NCBI GenBank assembly: GCA_019925095.2
Contig: CM034408.1
Coordinates: 4,031,001 to 4,095,000 of the forward strand
Direction: 5' to 3'
DNA: 64,000 nucleotides
Source of the DNA: Dendrolimus kikuchii
Lineage: Eukaryota; Arthropoda; Insecta; Lepidoptera; Lasiocampidae
Shown here: positions 54,914 through 64,000 of the stretch, one piece after another
Numbering within the stretch: the stretch's first letter is position 1
Layout: each line of letters starts with the position of its first letter
Program-made: the position numbers and the translations under genes
Notes under the pieces: model-generated
Seen by the model: the letters and a program-made list of their open reading frames with translations, nothing else
What the model was told of the DNA's origin: nothing
Databases searched by the model: none

Positions 54914-55140
54914 ACTAGCTGCGCCCGCGGTTTCATCTACATGGTGATGGAAAATCGCTATATTTTGGTTAATTCACACAACATCTTTATAAATTACTGT
55001 GTTATTCTGATGTGTAAGCTATATTGCTGTAAAGTTTCATCAAAATCCACTCCATAGTTTTTGCGTGAAAGAGTAACAAACATACATCCATACATCCATT
55101 TTTCAAACTTTTGCGGTTATAATATTTATAGATATAGGAT
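54914..55140 (+). repeat. D3 repeat, full length
   Basis: ACTAGCTGCGCCCGCGGTTT to TTATAATATTTATAGATATA. Confidence 0.75.
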
Positions 55141-55182
55141 ATATAGGATTATTAAAATTGCAACGAACGTAAATATTAGTTT

Positions 55183-55300
55183 TTTTTTCGGGTAAATGTC
55201 CAGCAGACAGGCAGACGGCCCACCTGATGGAAAACGGCAGCACAATAAATTTCATCAAAATCGGTCCAACCGTTTAGGAGTTCGGAGAAATACACACGAA
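55183..55300 (-). mobile_element. A tail joined to a D-type end
   Basis: TCCAGCAGACAGGCAGACGG, CCCACCTGATGGAAAACGG is A tail in antisense; it switches to CATCAAAATCGGTCCAACCG, a D phrase. Confidence 0.5.
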
Positions 55301-55569
55301 CAGAAGAATTATATACAAGGTAAATCCCTTGTGTTCACCCTGTATTACATATTATATACATTGTGTAAATTGCCAATGTAAAGATTAGTATAAGGTAGAA
55401 ACAACATAATCACAATGACACCCGTCATCGAAATATAATTACAATGAAATTTATATGAAACTATTGAAGTAACTTAAAGCTGTACTGAATTCAACGCACA
55501 AAAATTATCAAAATTGGTTCAGAAAGAAAAAGTTAAGTATGGCTGAACATGGATAAAAAAATATACAAG
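55301..55569. other. Unassigned spacer
   Basis: No recognised feature. Confidence 0.35.
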
Positions 55570-55763
55570 ACTAGCGGCCCGGCGCGGTTACACCCGCGCT
55601 CTGTCCCACTCCCGTGGTATATAGCGTCATGTTATATAGCGTATGACACTCTCTGTTAACGTAGCTTTCTAAGAGTAAAATAATTTTTAAAATCGGTTTA
55701 GTAGATCCCGAGATTACCCTCTACAAAGTCCAAACTTTACCTCTTTATAATATTAGTATAGAT
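55570..55763 (+). repeat. D-family repeat (CTAGCGGCCCGGCG)
   Basis: ACTAGCGGCCCGGCGCGG start and TTTATAATATTAGTATAGAT end. Confidence 0.7.
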
Positions 55764-55771
55764 GAATTCTA

Positions 55772-56225
55772 CGGCCACTGTGGTTGAGCGGGCTAAGCGT
55801 TTGCTGGCCTACCTCACTGCAGCGCAGAGACTACGGGTTCGATTCCTGGTATAGTAAATTTTAAAAACGTATTTTCTCCGTTATTTACTATGGTCTGAGT
55901 GTCTAGGATCGGCCCCAGAGTAGACCGTTGTATATCTTATATCTTATACTAATATATAAAGCTGAAGAGCTTGTTTGTTTGAACGCGCTAATCTCAGGAA
56001 CTACTGGTCTGATTTGAAAAATTATTACAGTATTAGAAGGCCCATTTATCGAGAAAGGCTATAGGCTATATATCATCATGCTAAGACCAATGGGAGCGGA
56101 GCACCAATGAAGAATGTTTCAAAATCGAGGGTTCTTTTTTAACTTACTTTTTTTTAACTATTCCAGGCGGACGAAGTCGCGGACAGAATATAGTTACCCA
56201 TAACACGAGCGTAACTTGCTTAATT
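55772..56225 (+). mobile_element. F-SINE split by a D1 repeat
   Basis: Boxes TGGTTGAGCGGG and GGTTCGATTCC present; GATCGGCCCCAGAG and CCGTTGTATAT reach 55935, and the body resumes at 56194 with TACCCATAACACGAGCGTAA. Confidence 0.8.
55936..56193 (-). repeat. D1 repeat nested in F
   Basis: Antisense, full length; the CTAGC start has decayed to AGAATATAG. Confidence 0.75.
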
Positions 56226-56703
56226 TGAAAAATTTGAGCGCCTATTCCTTTTTTTTAAAGTTGGTTAAAACACGAGCGTACTACATGAGATGCCATATTA
56301 TAAAATTATTCGCAATAGTAAAACACGCAATAGAAAGCCCGTTTGAACATAACAGCTCAATTTCCCTATTTTCCTACTTTCAATCCACCCACGTTGCAAG
56401 TCAGGAATCGAATCCCAATCAAGTGAACATGAGCCGTTCAATTATGCAATCTCACAATCTATTGGGGAATGCGATCGGGCGAGCTTAACTTCCACCTCGT
56501 CCTGTCCAGATTCAAGATACCATGACAGAGTGTTTACTTTATGGTAATGGTTTCTTAATAGACACGTCATACTCAGAGACAAGTAACGGTCTCTTAAAAT
56601 TAATTAATGACTACTGATTTTTCATCGTTTGGATATCTCACATCAAGATATATACGCCACGCCGGCGCAGTGCCGCCGCCGTCGCCAATTGCACAGTAGT
56701 AAA
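56226..56703. other. Unassigned block
   Basis: A 90-codon open frame has no recognised domain. GCCGCCGCCGTCGCC near 56670 is locally GC-rich. Confidence 0.4.
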
Positions 56704-56708
56704 ACGTT

Positions 56709-57004
56709 AGTCGTGGTAGCGTAATGGTTAGCGCACGCGTCCTAAACTCAAAGGGCGCGGGTTCGATCCTGACCGGAACGCATGCACCACTTAGGCATTC
56801 TTCTGACCTAATGTGCATATTGTTACAATTACCACGTGCTAACAACGGTGAAGGAAAACATCGTGATGCAACCTGCACATCGAGATAATCGATGTGTCAA
56901 ACCTACCAAGCCGCCTTGGACAAGCGTGGCGGGTATACTGTCCGTTCCCCTTTAGTGGGAAGCTCGAGCCCAGCAGTGGGACGTTTATGGGCTGTTATTA
57001 TAAG
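56709..57004 (+). mobile_element. G-SINE, full length, 8-bp or longer target duplication
   Basis: ACGTTAGT at 56704-56711 and 57005-57012. TCGTGGTAGCGTAATGG (box A side), GGTTCGATCC (box B with one base lost), body with ATCGAGATAATCGATGTG, end CAGCAGTGGGACGTTTATGG then GCTGTTATTAT. Confidence 0.85.
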
Positions 57005-57012
57005 ACGTTAGT

Positions 57013-57263
57013 GGAGTAGTAAACAATCTCCATATTATTTTTCTATTTATAGGCAATTTATAAATGACTGAGTTCTCTAAAAGCGTTTATTAAATTGTTA
57101 GCATGATACAGGTGGATGATAGTCTGAAACGAAAAGAAGCAGTTTTCACATCTTTACATTCTTCCTGTTTACTCTCCCGGTTTGCGGCTTACACTTTTAG
57201 GTGCTCGACTTTTGTTTGTAATTATTTTTAGAAGCAAACTTAGATGGAGTAAATTTAAATACA
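57013..57263. other. Unassigned spacer
   Basis: No recognised feature; ends in the PLE target copy. Confidence 0.4.
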
Positions 57264-57452
57264 GTAATAAAACTACGTTTTAACGGTTTTAAGCGCGGTA
57301 ATTTGTTTGATTTTTATTATTCCGACGTTTCGGCCACTTTTCTCTTTCAAATCACGGCGATCACGGAAGATAAAGATTTCAAGTGTCGATAAGTATTGTT
57401 GATACTTGGCTAATTTTATTATGTATACTAGTCGCGAAAACTTAATAAATTA
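57264..57452 (-). mobile_element. Short PLE with inverted tail, 9-bp target duplication
   Basis: TTAAATACA at 57255-57263 and 57453-57461. PLE end in antisense to about 57410, then the ~34-bp tail in sense. Same layout as 37-456, smaller. Confidence 0.8.
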
Positions 57453-57477
57453 TTAAATACATTAACTTAAAAAAAAA

Positions 57478-57530
57478 GCCCGAAGTTGTCACGCCGGCGG
57501 CGCCCCGCCGCCGCCACTGTCTTTCAACCC
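57478..57530. other. GC-rich island
   Basis: Built of GCCGGCGGCG and CCGCCGCCGCC words that pair with each other. Origin unknown. Confidence 0.4.
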
Positions 57531-57974
57531 AACCCACAACATGTGTACTCACATTATGAGTATAGTAACATTCTGCGAGTCAACTAATACACGGACTATG
57601 AACTATCGTCACATATCGTAATCGTAATTAATCTAAATTAATAACACGGCTTTTATATAGATTTAAAAAAGACACAAAAGTAGTTCAAAAGTGAAGCTCA
57701 TAATTAAAAACTTGGTAACTTAGTTACCGAGACTCCCCACCGCCAAGTTGCAACTTAAACACAACTTATTTATAGTTTCAGGCAGATTTACACATACTTG
57801 AAATAGGCACGACATGTCGTATGTTAAGTTGATAGCTTGTTACACCCCGCGGCGTCGCCTGCCGTTTTCGATCGTGTTATTATTTAAATTATATTTTTGC
57901 ATCGATTACTTTATTAATATTAACTGCATATTTAGCATGTGTGGTTTGAAGTATAAATTCATTTTTTTTTATCT
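57531..57974. other. Unassigned block
   Basis: No recognised feature. Confidence 0.4.
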
Positions 57975-58200
57975 TATTGAAGGGTTTCCTAGAAGCGGTA
58001 ATGGTGGAATCATTATCTTGATTACAGCTCTTAAAGCCAGCTTTGTGGGTGTGACCACGCTCTCACAGAATATCGGCGTGAAACAGTTAATCTTAAGCTA
58101 ATCGTGTTTCGTACGATGAGTGAAGTTCTGATGACGCTTTCCCCCTATTCCGTTCCTCAGTTCCATACCCTCTATTATAATACTCCTGTCTCAGTAAGGT
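57975..58200 (+). mobile_element. Q-type LINE tail, longest copy
   Basis: GTGACCACGCTCTCACAGAA, GGCGTGAAACAG, ATCGTGTTTCGTACGATGAG, pyrimidine-rich end. The upstream 70 bases may be decayed coding sequence. Confidence 0.55.
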
Positions 58201-58221
58201 AATATATACATTAAGGTGAGT

Positions 58222-58480
58222 TCTCCGTACAGGAATGGAGAAAGAATACAATTTCCTGCGGTCGGGTGGCCTGTCGTAAGAGGTGACTTAACAACCCACA
58301 GCCAGGTAGTAGGGTATTTGCCCGACTGGATGGCTACCACCCCTGGTCTAGAGTATGCCGCCATAACAACCTTGAATTGTATTCCGGCATAAGTGACCAA
58401 GTCCAGTCTCCCTTAAGAGAGAAGGAGTGCATTATAGTGCTGTCTGCTGAACTTATGCAATAAAAATAAAATAAAAAAGG
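58222..58480 (+). mobile_element. A element with internal deletion
   Basis: Head and body normal to GAGTGCATTATAG, then directly TGCTGTCTGCTGAAC: about 60 bp of the tail region are lost. Confidence 0.88.
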
Positions 58481-58616
58481 TATGGATAATTTAATACATT
58501 TAGTTTTTGTTGTTTTTTAAAAGTAAATTATTCACACCAATTTGAAAACCTCCACCACTCCTTCCCTGAAATGCGTTACAATCCGACCCAAGCAAAGATA
58601 GAAGGAAGTTACCGGG

Positions 58617-58856
58617 GTTTTTTTTTTATTGCAGGAGTTCAGCAGACAGACAGACGGCCCACTTGATGGAAAGCAGTTATCATCGCCTATGGACATTTGC
58701 TACACCAAAGGTGCTACATATGCGCTGCTGCTCTCTTAAAGGAGTTGGACTGGAACGGGGTGAAGGTAAGGAAAGGAATGCATGATGAAAGAATGACTAA
58801 ACAGCATACTCTATGGACCAGAAGGTGGTAGCCATCCAGTCGGGCAAAGACCCTTT
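58617..58856 (-). mobile_element. A element chimera with LINE B insert
   Basis: 58617-58750 is A in antisense; 58755-58804 is GGGGTGAAGGTAAGGAAAGG, then CATGATGAAAGAATGACTAA from LINE B in sense; A resumes at 58805 with CATACTCTATGGACC to 58854. About 45 bp of A and part of B between the two words are missing. Confidence 0.8.
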
Positions 58857-59166
58857 ATCCGTGCAGGAACGGAGAAAGAATACAATTTCCTGCGGCCGGA
58901 CGGCCTGTCGTAAGAGGCGACTAAACAACCCACAGCCAGGTGGTAGGGCATTTGCCCGACTGGATGGCTACCACCCCTGGTCTAAAGCATGTCGCCATAA
59001 CAACCTTTAGTTGTGTTCCGGCATTAGTGACCAGGTTCCAGTGACCCTTAAGAGAGCAGCAACGCATTTGTAGCACCTATGGTGTTGCAAATGTCCATAG
59101 GCGATGGTAACCGCTTTCCATTAAGTGGGCCGTCTGCCTGTCTGCTGAACTCCTGCAATAAAAAAT
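58857..59166 (+). mobile_element. A element, full length
   Basis: Sense copy placed head to head with the chimera: ATCCGTGCAGG starts one base after its broken end. Confidence 0.92.
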
Positions 59167-59664
59167 TTAAAAAAAGACCCGACCACCTGATGATGATCCT
59201 GGGCTTGATTTCCTCTTGTTAATAAAGGATGTGCCTAACTTTAACTGAACAAATCTTTCCACAGGTTAAATATAAATGGCTATTAAATCTTATCTTTGTA
59301 ATATCGTTTTATCTCCTTACAATAGTGAACTGTCACGTTCATCTTTCGCATCGTTTGACTGGTTAATCCCGGTTAATATGCGACGGTTAGACACGCGAAG
59401 CTATTTTGTTTATTACTTGCTGTGAGACGGTTGATGCGGTTTTGATACTTTATTTTTTACTACATTTCGCCCGCAACTTAGTTCGCGTTAATGTAAATTT
59501 TGTAGATAAGGTGGAGGACCACCCGTTAATACATCCTCCTTATGAATTTCAAACTTAATTTCTCAATCAAAATATTCGTAACGCCCTCTAGCGAAAGTGA
59601 GACTAATTATGAGAGTAACACATTAAAATTACATAAATCGATATTTTTGTTTGCAAGAACGTAG
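59167..59664. other. Unassigned block with a D trace
   Basis: 59455-59600 has TTTCGCCCGCAACTTAGTTC and GCGTTAATGTAAATTTTG (compare 25266). Otherwise nothing. Confidence 0.4.
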
Positions 59665-59988
59665 TTTTTTTTATTTTTTTATTTATTGCCGGAGATCAGC
59701 AGACAGGCAGATGGCCCACTTGATGGAAAGCGGTTACCATCGCCTATGGACATTTGCAACACCAAAGTTGCTACAAATGCGCTGCTACTCTCTTAAGGGA
59801 GACTGGAACCTGGTCACTAATGCCGGAACACAACTCAAGGTTGTTATGGCGACATACTTTAGACTAGGGGTGGTAGCCGTCCAGTCGGGCAAATGCCGTA
59901 CCACCTGGCTGTGGGTTGTTAAGTCGCCTCTTACGACAGGCCGCCCAGCCGCAGGAAATTGTATTCTTTCTCCGTTCCTGCACGGATA
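59665..59988 (-). mobile_element. A element, full length
   Basis: Antisense copy with interrupted T run, ending GCACGGATAAAA. Confidence 0.92.
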
Positions 59989-60576
59989 AAACACACACAT
60001 TTTTTTTTGTTTTTTTTATACAGATATTATACAATTATAGATATACAACATAATTTAAATACTATACCTATATTCTAAATCAGAAACATGTTAAATAAGC
60101 TTTAGTAATAAATAAATAAAATAAGATATTTACAATTTGTGTGAAAAGGAAAAATTAAAAAGTAAATCACTAAGCTTTCCAAAATAGATAATAATGATAA
60201 GCACATTTTTTGAGAAATTCATCTACAGTATAGAAACAACCTTGTTTTTCACTGTTATGTCACATACATTTTCACTGTTGTTGCCATGACGGTGTATTAT
60301 TATGTTAGTGAATTGCAACAGTGACGCCAAGAAAACACAATCTATCCCTCGGGAACAGTACTTTTTCTGAATCAAAGTAGGCTGGGTACCCTACGTCTTT
60401 TTTTTATAGTCCTGACAATGTGCATGGAAAAATTTCATGATCTACTGCTGCGTAATTAGGCTGTGAAAACTTCACAAGCGTTTGATTCATAATAATATTA
60501 TAAATGCGAATTTGAGTTTGCCTATTTAGACGACATCAAATTACTCTTTATAATGTTTACTAAACTTGACACGGCA
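59989..60576. other. Unassigned block
   Basis: Includes a possible D trace at 60360-60520 (GAACAGTACTTTTTCTGAAT). Confidence 0.4.
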
Positions 60577-60672
60577 TAAAGCTATGACTGTCAAAGGAGC
60601 ATCTGCAGTATGTAAGAATGAGCCTTTATGTAGCTCTAACAAACACGCAATCGCTACAAAATTATAGTTATG
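60577..60672 (+). mobile_element. LINE B, old 3' end
   Basis: ATAAAGCTATGACTGTCAAA, GTATGTAAGAATGAGCC and a final TAGTTATG parallel the B end with many changes. Confidence 0.5.
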
Positions 60673-60679
60673 TAGTTTT

Positions 60680-60945
60680 ATAATATTTTCTTAAGTGTAT
60701 TAAAATTATTGTTTTACATAATAAAACTACGTTTTAACGGTTTAAGCGCGGTAATTTTATTTGATTTTGGTTTTTCCGACGTTTCGGTTACTTTTCAGTG
60801 GCCGTGATCACGGAAGACAAAGATGTCAAGTATCAACGAGTATTGTTAAAGTTTTATTTAGCCTACCGCCAACTTGTTATTTAGTTTTAATTTTGTTTAT
60901 GGTTATTATTTACTCTATGGGAGCCTAATCTAATTTACTACCGCC
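60680..60945 (-). mobile_element. PLE 3' end
   Basis: ATAATATTTTCTTAAG (tail, interrupted), AAAACTACGTTTTAACGG, body to GAGCCTAATCTAATTTACTA; no coding part. Confidence 0.8.
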
Positions 60946-61329
60946 AATGACTTGATATTACTAATTAGATCTAAAACGTTGTGTTTAGTATTTTATTTGA
61001 ATGACAGATAAACTAAAAATGAAAAGGTTTGCTTATATTCAATGTTACAGTCAATTTTCATTTGGTCCATATTTTCGATATATTGAGTGTCAGCAGTTGA
61101 AGAAGATCGCGCTATACCTGATTTTATAGGAAAAAACTTATATTGTGCAGCCATCTTTTGTGAATTAAAAGTTTGATGCGGTATTTAATAAAATATTATC
61201 GTAAATATACGTTAAGAATTAGTTTTACTTTTTTACTATTACTACTAATACTTTAAAATACAATCCAAAAAATACAGTTCTCATAAAATTTGCTAAAAAT
61301 GTTCTTAGAAATCGGAAGATAGCAAAACA
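60946..61329. other. Unassigned spacer
   Basis: No recognised feature. Confidence 0.4.
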
Positions 61330-61805
61330 TTTTTGATACAAGAACATAGATGGCTCGTAACAAAGTTTTTCTTTGCGCAAGTATGACCACGTTTCTGAGT
61401 TTCGTAAAAAACTCAAGTGGTTGCCAATTCGTTTTCGCCGGAATACTCACATTCTTTCATTACTTTATAGTATTTTATTCATCCCTACTACTCCACTGTA
61501 CCTTAAAGAACGCTTTGAATTTATTTCCTGCTCTCAGAACTTACGCCCTTCCAGTCAACATAGACTTATTACTCCTATTCATAATACAACGTTTTTCAAT
61601 AATTCTTTCACGATTAAGGCTGTCCAACTTTGGAACACATTGCCTGTTGCTGTCAGATAAGCTAAATCTCTAATAACATTTAAGAACATGGTCAGGAAAT
61701 ACTATCTGCAATATAATGATATGTGATTTTATATAATTAGCAGATATTATATTGTATATAGTTACATATTTATTATGTTTAAATAGTTGCATTTTATCAC
61801 CATAT
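61330..61805 (+). pseudogene. Jockey-type LINE C-terminus
   Basis: Frame from about 61358 to a stop at 61658-61660: RKYDHVSEFRKKLKWLPIRF, RNTHILSLLYSILF, YLKERFEF, then AVQLWNTLPVAVR and an early TAA one codon later. In the sister copy at 31950 the frame runs about 20 codons further, so this stop is a mutation. The reverse transcriptase core lies upstream and is missing; the terminal tail is lost too. Confidence 0.8.
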
Positions 61806-62325
61806 CTCCTTAATTATTTTGATAATAATAACATGGGCAATAAAAACGGAGCTGTTTTACAGTAAGCTCATAAAGACTTTATAATATACAATATGTATGT
61901 ATATGAAAAGTTATGTTATTATGAAATATGATTATTATAATAGTTAGTCTAAAACAGTTATGGGCTCAACTACCCTGAAGGCGTACAATGATTTCCGCAT
62001 TTCTAAATCTAGACATTCGCACGTCGCATTAGCGGCTAACTTATTGGCTATCAGCGGCCTGTCAGTATAAGCAACTTGGGATTACGAGATGAGCGTGAAT
62101 AAAGTAGATTTGTTGAGGTTATATTGTACAAAGGTAAGCCGTCAATTAATTTAGAAGATTGACTGCCCTCAGATTATATTTGTCTTATATTTAAATTTGA
62201 ATTTCGTATCAGTTAGTAGCGAAGTAAAGTAAGTTATGAATATTAATGATCTACTCGTAAATATGAAACTTGTCTTAAAGTATGTGTTAATCATATTTTT
62301 TTTCCATTTCAATTTATTTATTTTT
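61806..62325. other. Unassigned block
   Basis: No recognised feature. Confidence 0.4.
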
Positions 62326-62775
62326 GAAGTGAAACTTCTATATAAACGGGTCTTAGGATTTTTCTGTCACGAAAAAGCGTTACGGCCGCGTGGAGGAGCG
62401 GCATAAATTTAGATTAGACGTGGTGAGAGGCGGCATAATTTTAGAGTATACAGTGAATGCGTTTTTTGGTTCCGGATCGAATTCAGTTTTTTTTAATTTG
62501 ATAAAATAACATATATTTAAATAAAAAATGCGTTCATTTCAACCTGCATTTCAACCCAAATCAAACCTGCGAAAAATCGAAACGTGTGCTGAGATACATA
62601 GTAGAAGTGAAACTTCAACGGATAAGTGGAAAAACGCATGACAACGGATAAGTGGCAAAACGAATCGCAACAAAATTTTAACTTGAAGTGTTACGGGCAG
62701 GTTTTCAAATTGGACAAGTACATTAACAATCTGCCCGTCAAACGTCAAAGTAAAATTTTGTTTTCATTAACAAAA
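62326..62775 (+). mobile_element. K foldback element, copy 2
   Basis: Same left part as 37503 (GAAGTGAAACTTCTATATAA; TGTCACGAAAAAGCGTTACG), the left hairpin arm with a local duplication of AACGGATAAGTGG, and the loop region kept longer than in copy 1. The right arm is cut after AAAATTTTGTTTTC. Confidence 0.65.
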
Positions 62776-63236
62776 ACATTTTTGTACCTGAATATAAACA
62801 AGTACATAAGTTACCTAACCTTACCTAACAATAACATAATTAATATAAAATGTCACACTTCTAAAATTATTTTCTATTACTTATCTTAATCGCTGCTAGA
62901 CCTAAGCTCAGCATCTGGACAGTGGATTTATAAATAATACAACAGTTGTAATATATTATTTATATATGAATAAATATTTAACATTTAATGCTTTAGACGT
63001 ATACAGGAGTCTTATGAGCTATGTGACATGAGTGACAAACCAACTGTTATACCAAGATTCCTGAAACATTTGGCATATATCATAATATCTCTTGGCAACC
63101 GCACTGATAGAAAAGAGAACGAAGACTGAACCAAGATTGAATTTAAAAGGTGTACTTGGACTGCTGAGCTAGCTCGGCAGTCTCAGCATTATAATAAACA
63201 GGTAAGGGATGTAACAGAACGACATAAAATAAATCT
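62776..63236. other. Unassigned block
   Basis: No recognised feature. Confidence 0.4.
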
Positions 63237-63620
63237 GGTCTGAGTGACTGGCATCGGCCCCAGAGTTTTTTTTTTTTTTTTTTTTATTACAGGAGTTCAG
63301 CAGACAGGCAGACGGCCCACTTGATGGAAAGCGGTTACCATCGCCTATGGACATTTGCAACACCAAAGGTGCTACAAATGGGCTGCTGCTCTCTTAATGG
63401 AGACTGGAACCTGGTCACTAATGCCGGAACACAACACAAGGTTGGTATGGCGGCATACTCTAGATCAGGGGTGGTCGCCATCCAGTCGAGCAATTACCCT
63501 ACCACCTGGCTGTAGGTTGTTTAGTCGCCTATTACGACAGGCCGCCAGGCCGCAGGAAATTGTATTCTTTCTCCGTTCCTGCACGGATAAAAGAGTTGTG
63601 TATGATTCCCAAATTACAAT
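63237..63620 (+). mobile_element. F-SINE fragment split by an A element
   Basis: GGTCTGAGTGACTGGCATCG and GCCCCAGAG, then A, then GAGTTGTGTATGATTCCCAA continuing F-like. The tRNA head is missing. Confidence 0.55.
63266..63590 (-). mobile_element. A element, full length, long T run
   Basis: Antisense copy with about 24 T at its tail, the longest here, so probably among the youngest. Confidence 0.92.
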
Positions 63621-64000
63621 CAAAACTTGCTTAGTTACAAAATAAAAAAGTAAAATATAAAATGTATATGTTTGTAGGCCTATTATACAAAACATCTATT
63701 TCAGAGACATGGAAGTAAACGGATCAAAGTATAAACAATGCTTGAGTCGTGTTTATAATTTGACAGAAGCGTTTATAGCCTCACAGATGAGTTTTTGTTC
63801 ACTCACACCCTATTATCATCCAGAATGTTAACTTAAGTGGTACTTTCGAAGTCGTAATACCATTTCAAACATAAGAGCCCCAATTTGGTGAGTGGCTGAT
63901 GTATAACTAATAGGACCCCCAATCCCGGTAGCGAGTTGAAATTATCTACGAGTGGTTTAGCCCACTTGAGAGCACTCAACACTAGGCCTCAATGACTACA
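63600..64000. other. Unassigned end block
   Basis: No recognised feature. Confidence 0.4.

Noticed and set aside
56216..56488. 90-codon open frame as a gene
   Set aside because: Starts in the tail of an F-SINE and shows no motif.
57478..57530. CpG-island promoter
   Set aside because: Only about 50 bp and no associated gene.

Overview
Kind of organism. This is a stretch of nuclear, AT-rich eukaryotic DNA, almost certainly from a moth or butterfly (inference). The reading rests on the repeat content: tRNA-derived SINEs, CTAGC-family repeats, Jockey-type, RTE-type and other LINE tails, Penelope-like elements with a GIY-YIG domain, a mariner remnant and many small inverted-repeat elements, all of types I associate with Lepidoptera. 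I find no host protein-coding gene, no intact rRNA or tRNA gene and no CRISPR array. Every coding stretch I can recognise is a decayed transposable element. Family letters below are my own labels, not database names.

Families. A: a ~310-bp poly(A)-tailed SINE-like element, the commonest repeat (about 22 copies plus 4 distant relatives). B: a LINE with a (TATG)n tail whose protein ends ARELA; the best copy (4231-5472) keeps 400 codons of reverse transcriptase. C: an RTE-type LINE. J: Jockey-type LINE 3' ends. M and N: two more LINE C-termini with their 3' UTRs. PLE: Penelope-like elements, one with a GIY-YIG endonuclease. D: repeats beginning CTAGC and ending TATAGAT or TATATAGA. F and G: two tRNA-derived SINEs. 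Q: a LINE-type 3' tail. S: a 265-bp poly(A) retroposon seen twice. K: a foldback element seen twice. P: an unclassified repeat seen three times. There are also two hAT-type elements, one pogo-like MITE and four other MITEs.

Layout. 1-6 kb: pogo-like MITE with a PLE inside, then PLE, M, A, C, D and B. 6-17 kb: MITEs, A copies, a PLE with target duplication, and an N-family LINE split by an LTR-retrotransposon remnant that carries a very long tRNA-Ser complement. 17-30 kb: A, B, C and J fragments and a mariner transposase pseudogene, between unique AT-rich blocks. 30-38 kb: an inverted pair of P, a D copy split by a J LINE, a large unique block, the first S element, and an antisense C LINE broken by later insertions. 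38-51 kb: F, hAT elements (one holding a B LINE, one sitting inside an A copy), two perfect or near-perfect hairpins, M, D, and the second S. 51-64 kb: sparse unique DNA, then F, G, PLE, Q and A copies, including an A/B/A chimera, a second J LINE and a second K.

How it fits together. There is no operon or pathway here. The biology is the history of insertion. At least twelve insertions are bounded by target-site duplications that can be read by eye, and several are nested, so relative ages can be ordered: C older than the MITE at 37200, N older than the LTR element, D older than J at 31950, A older than the hAT at 49766, hAT older than B at 40543.
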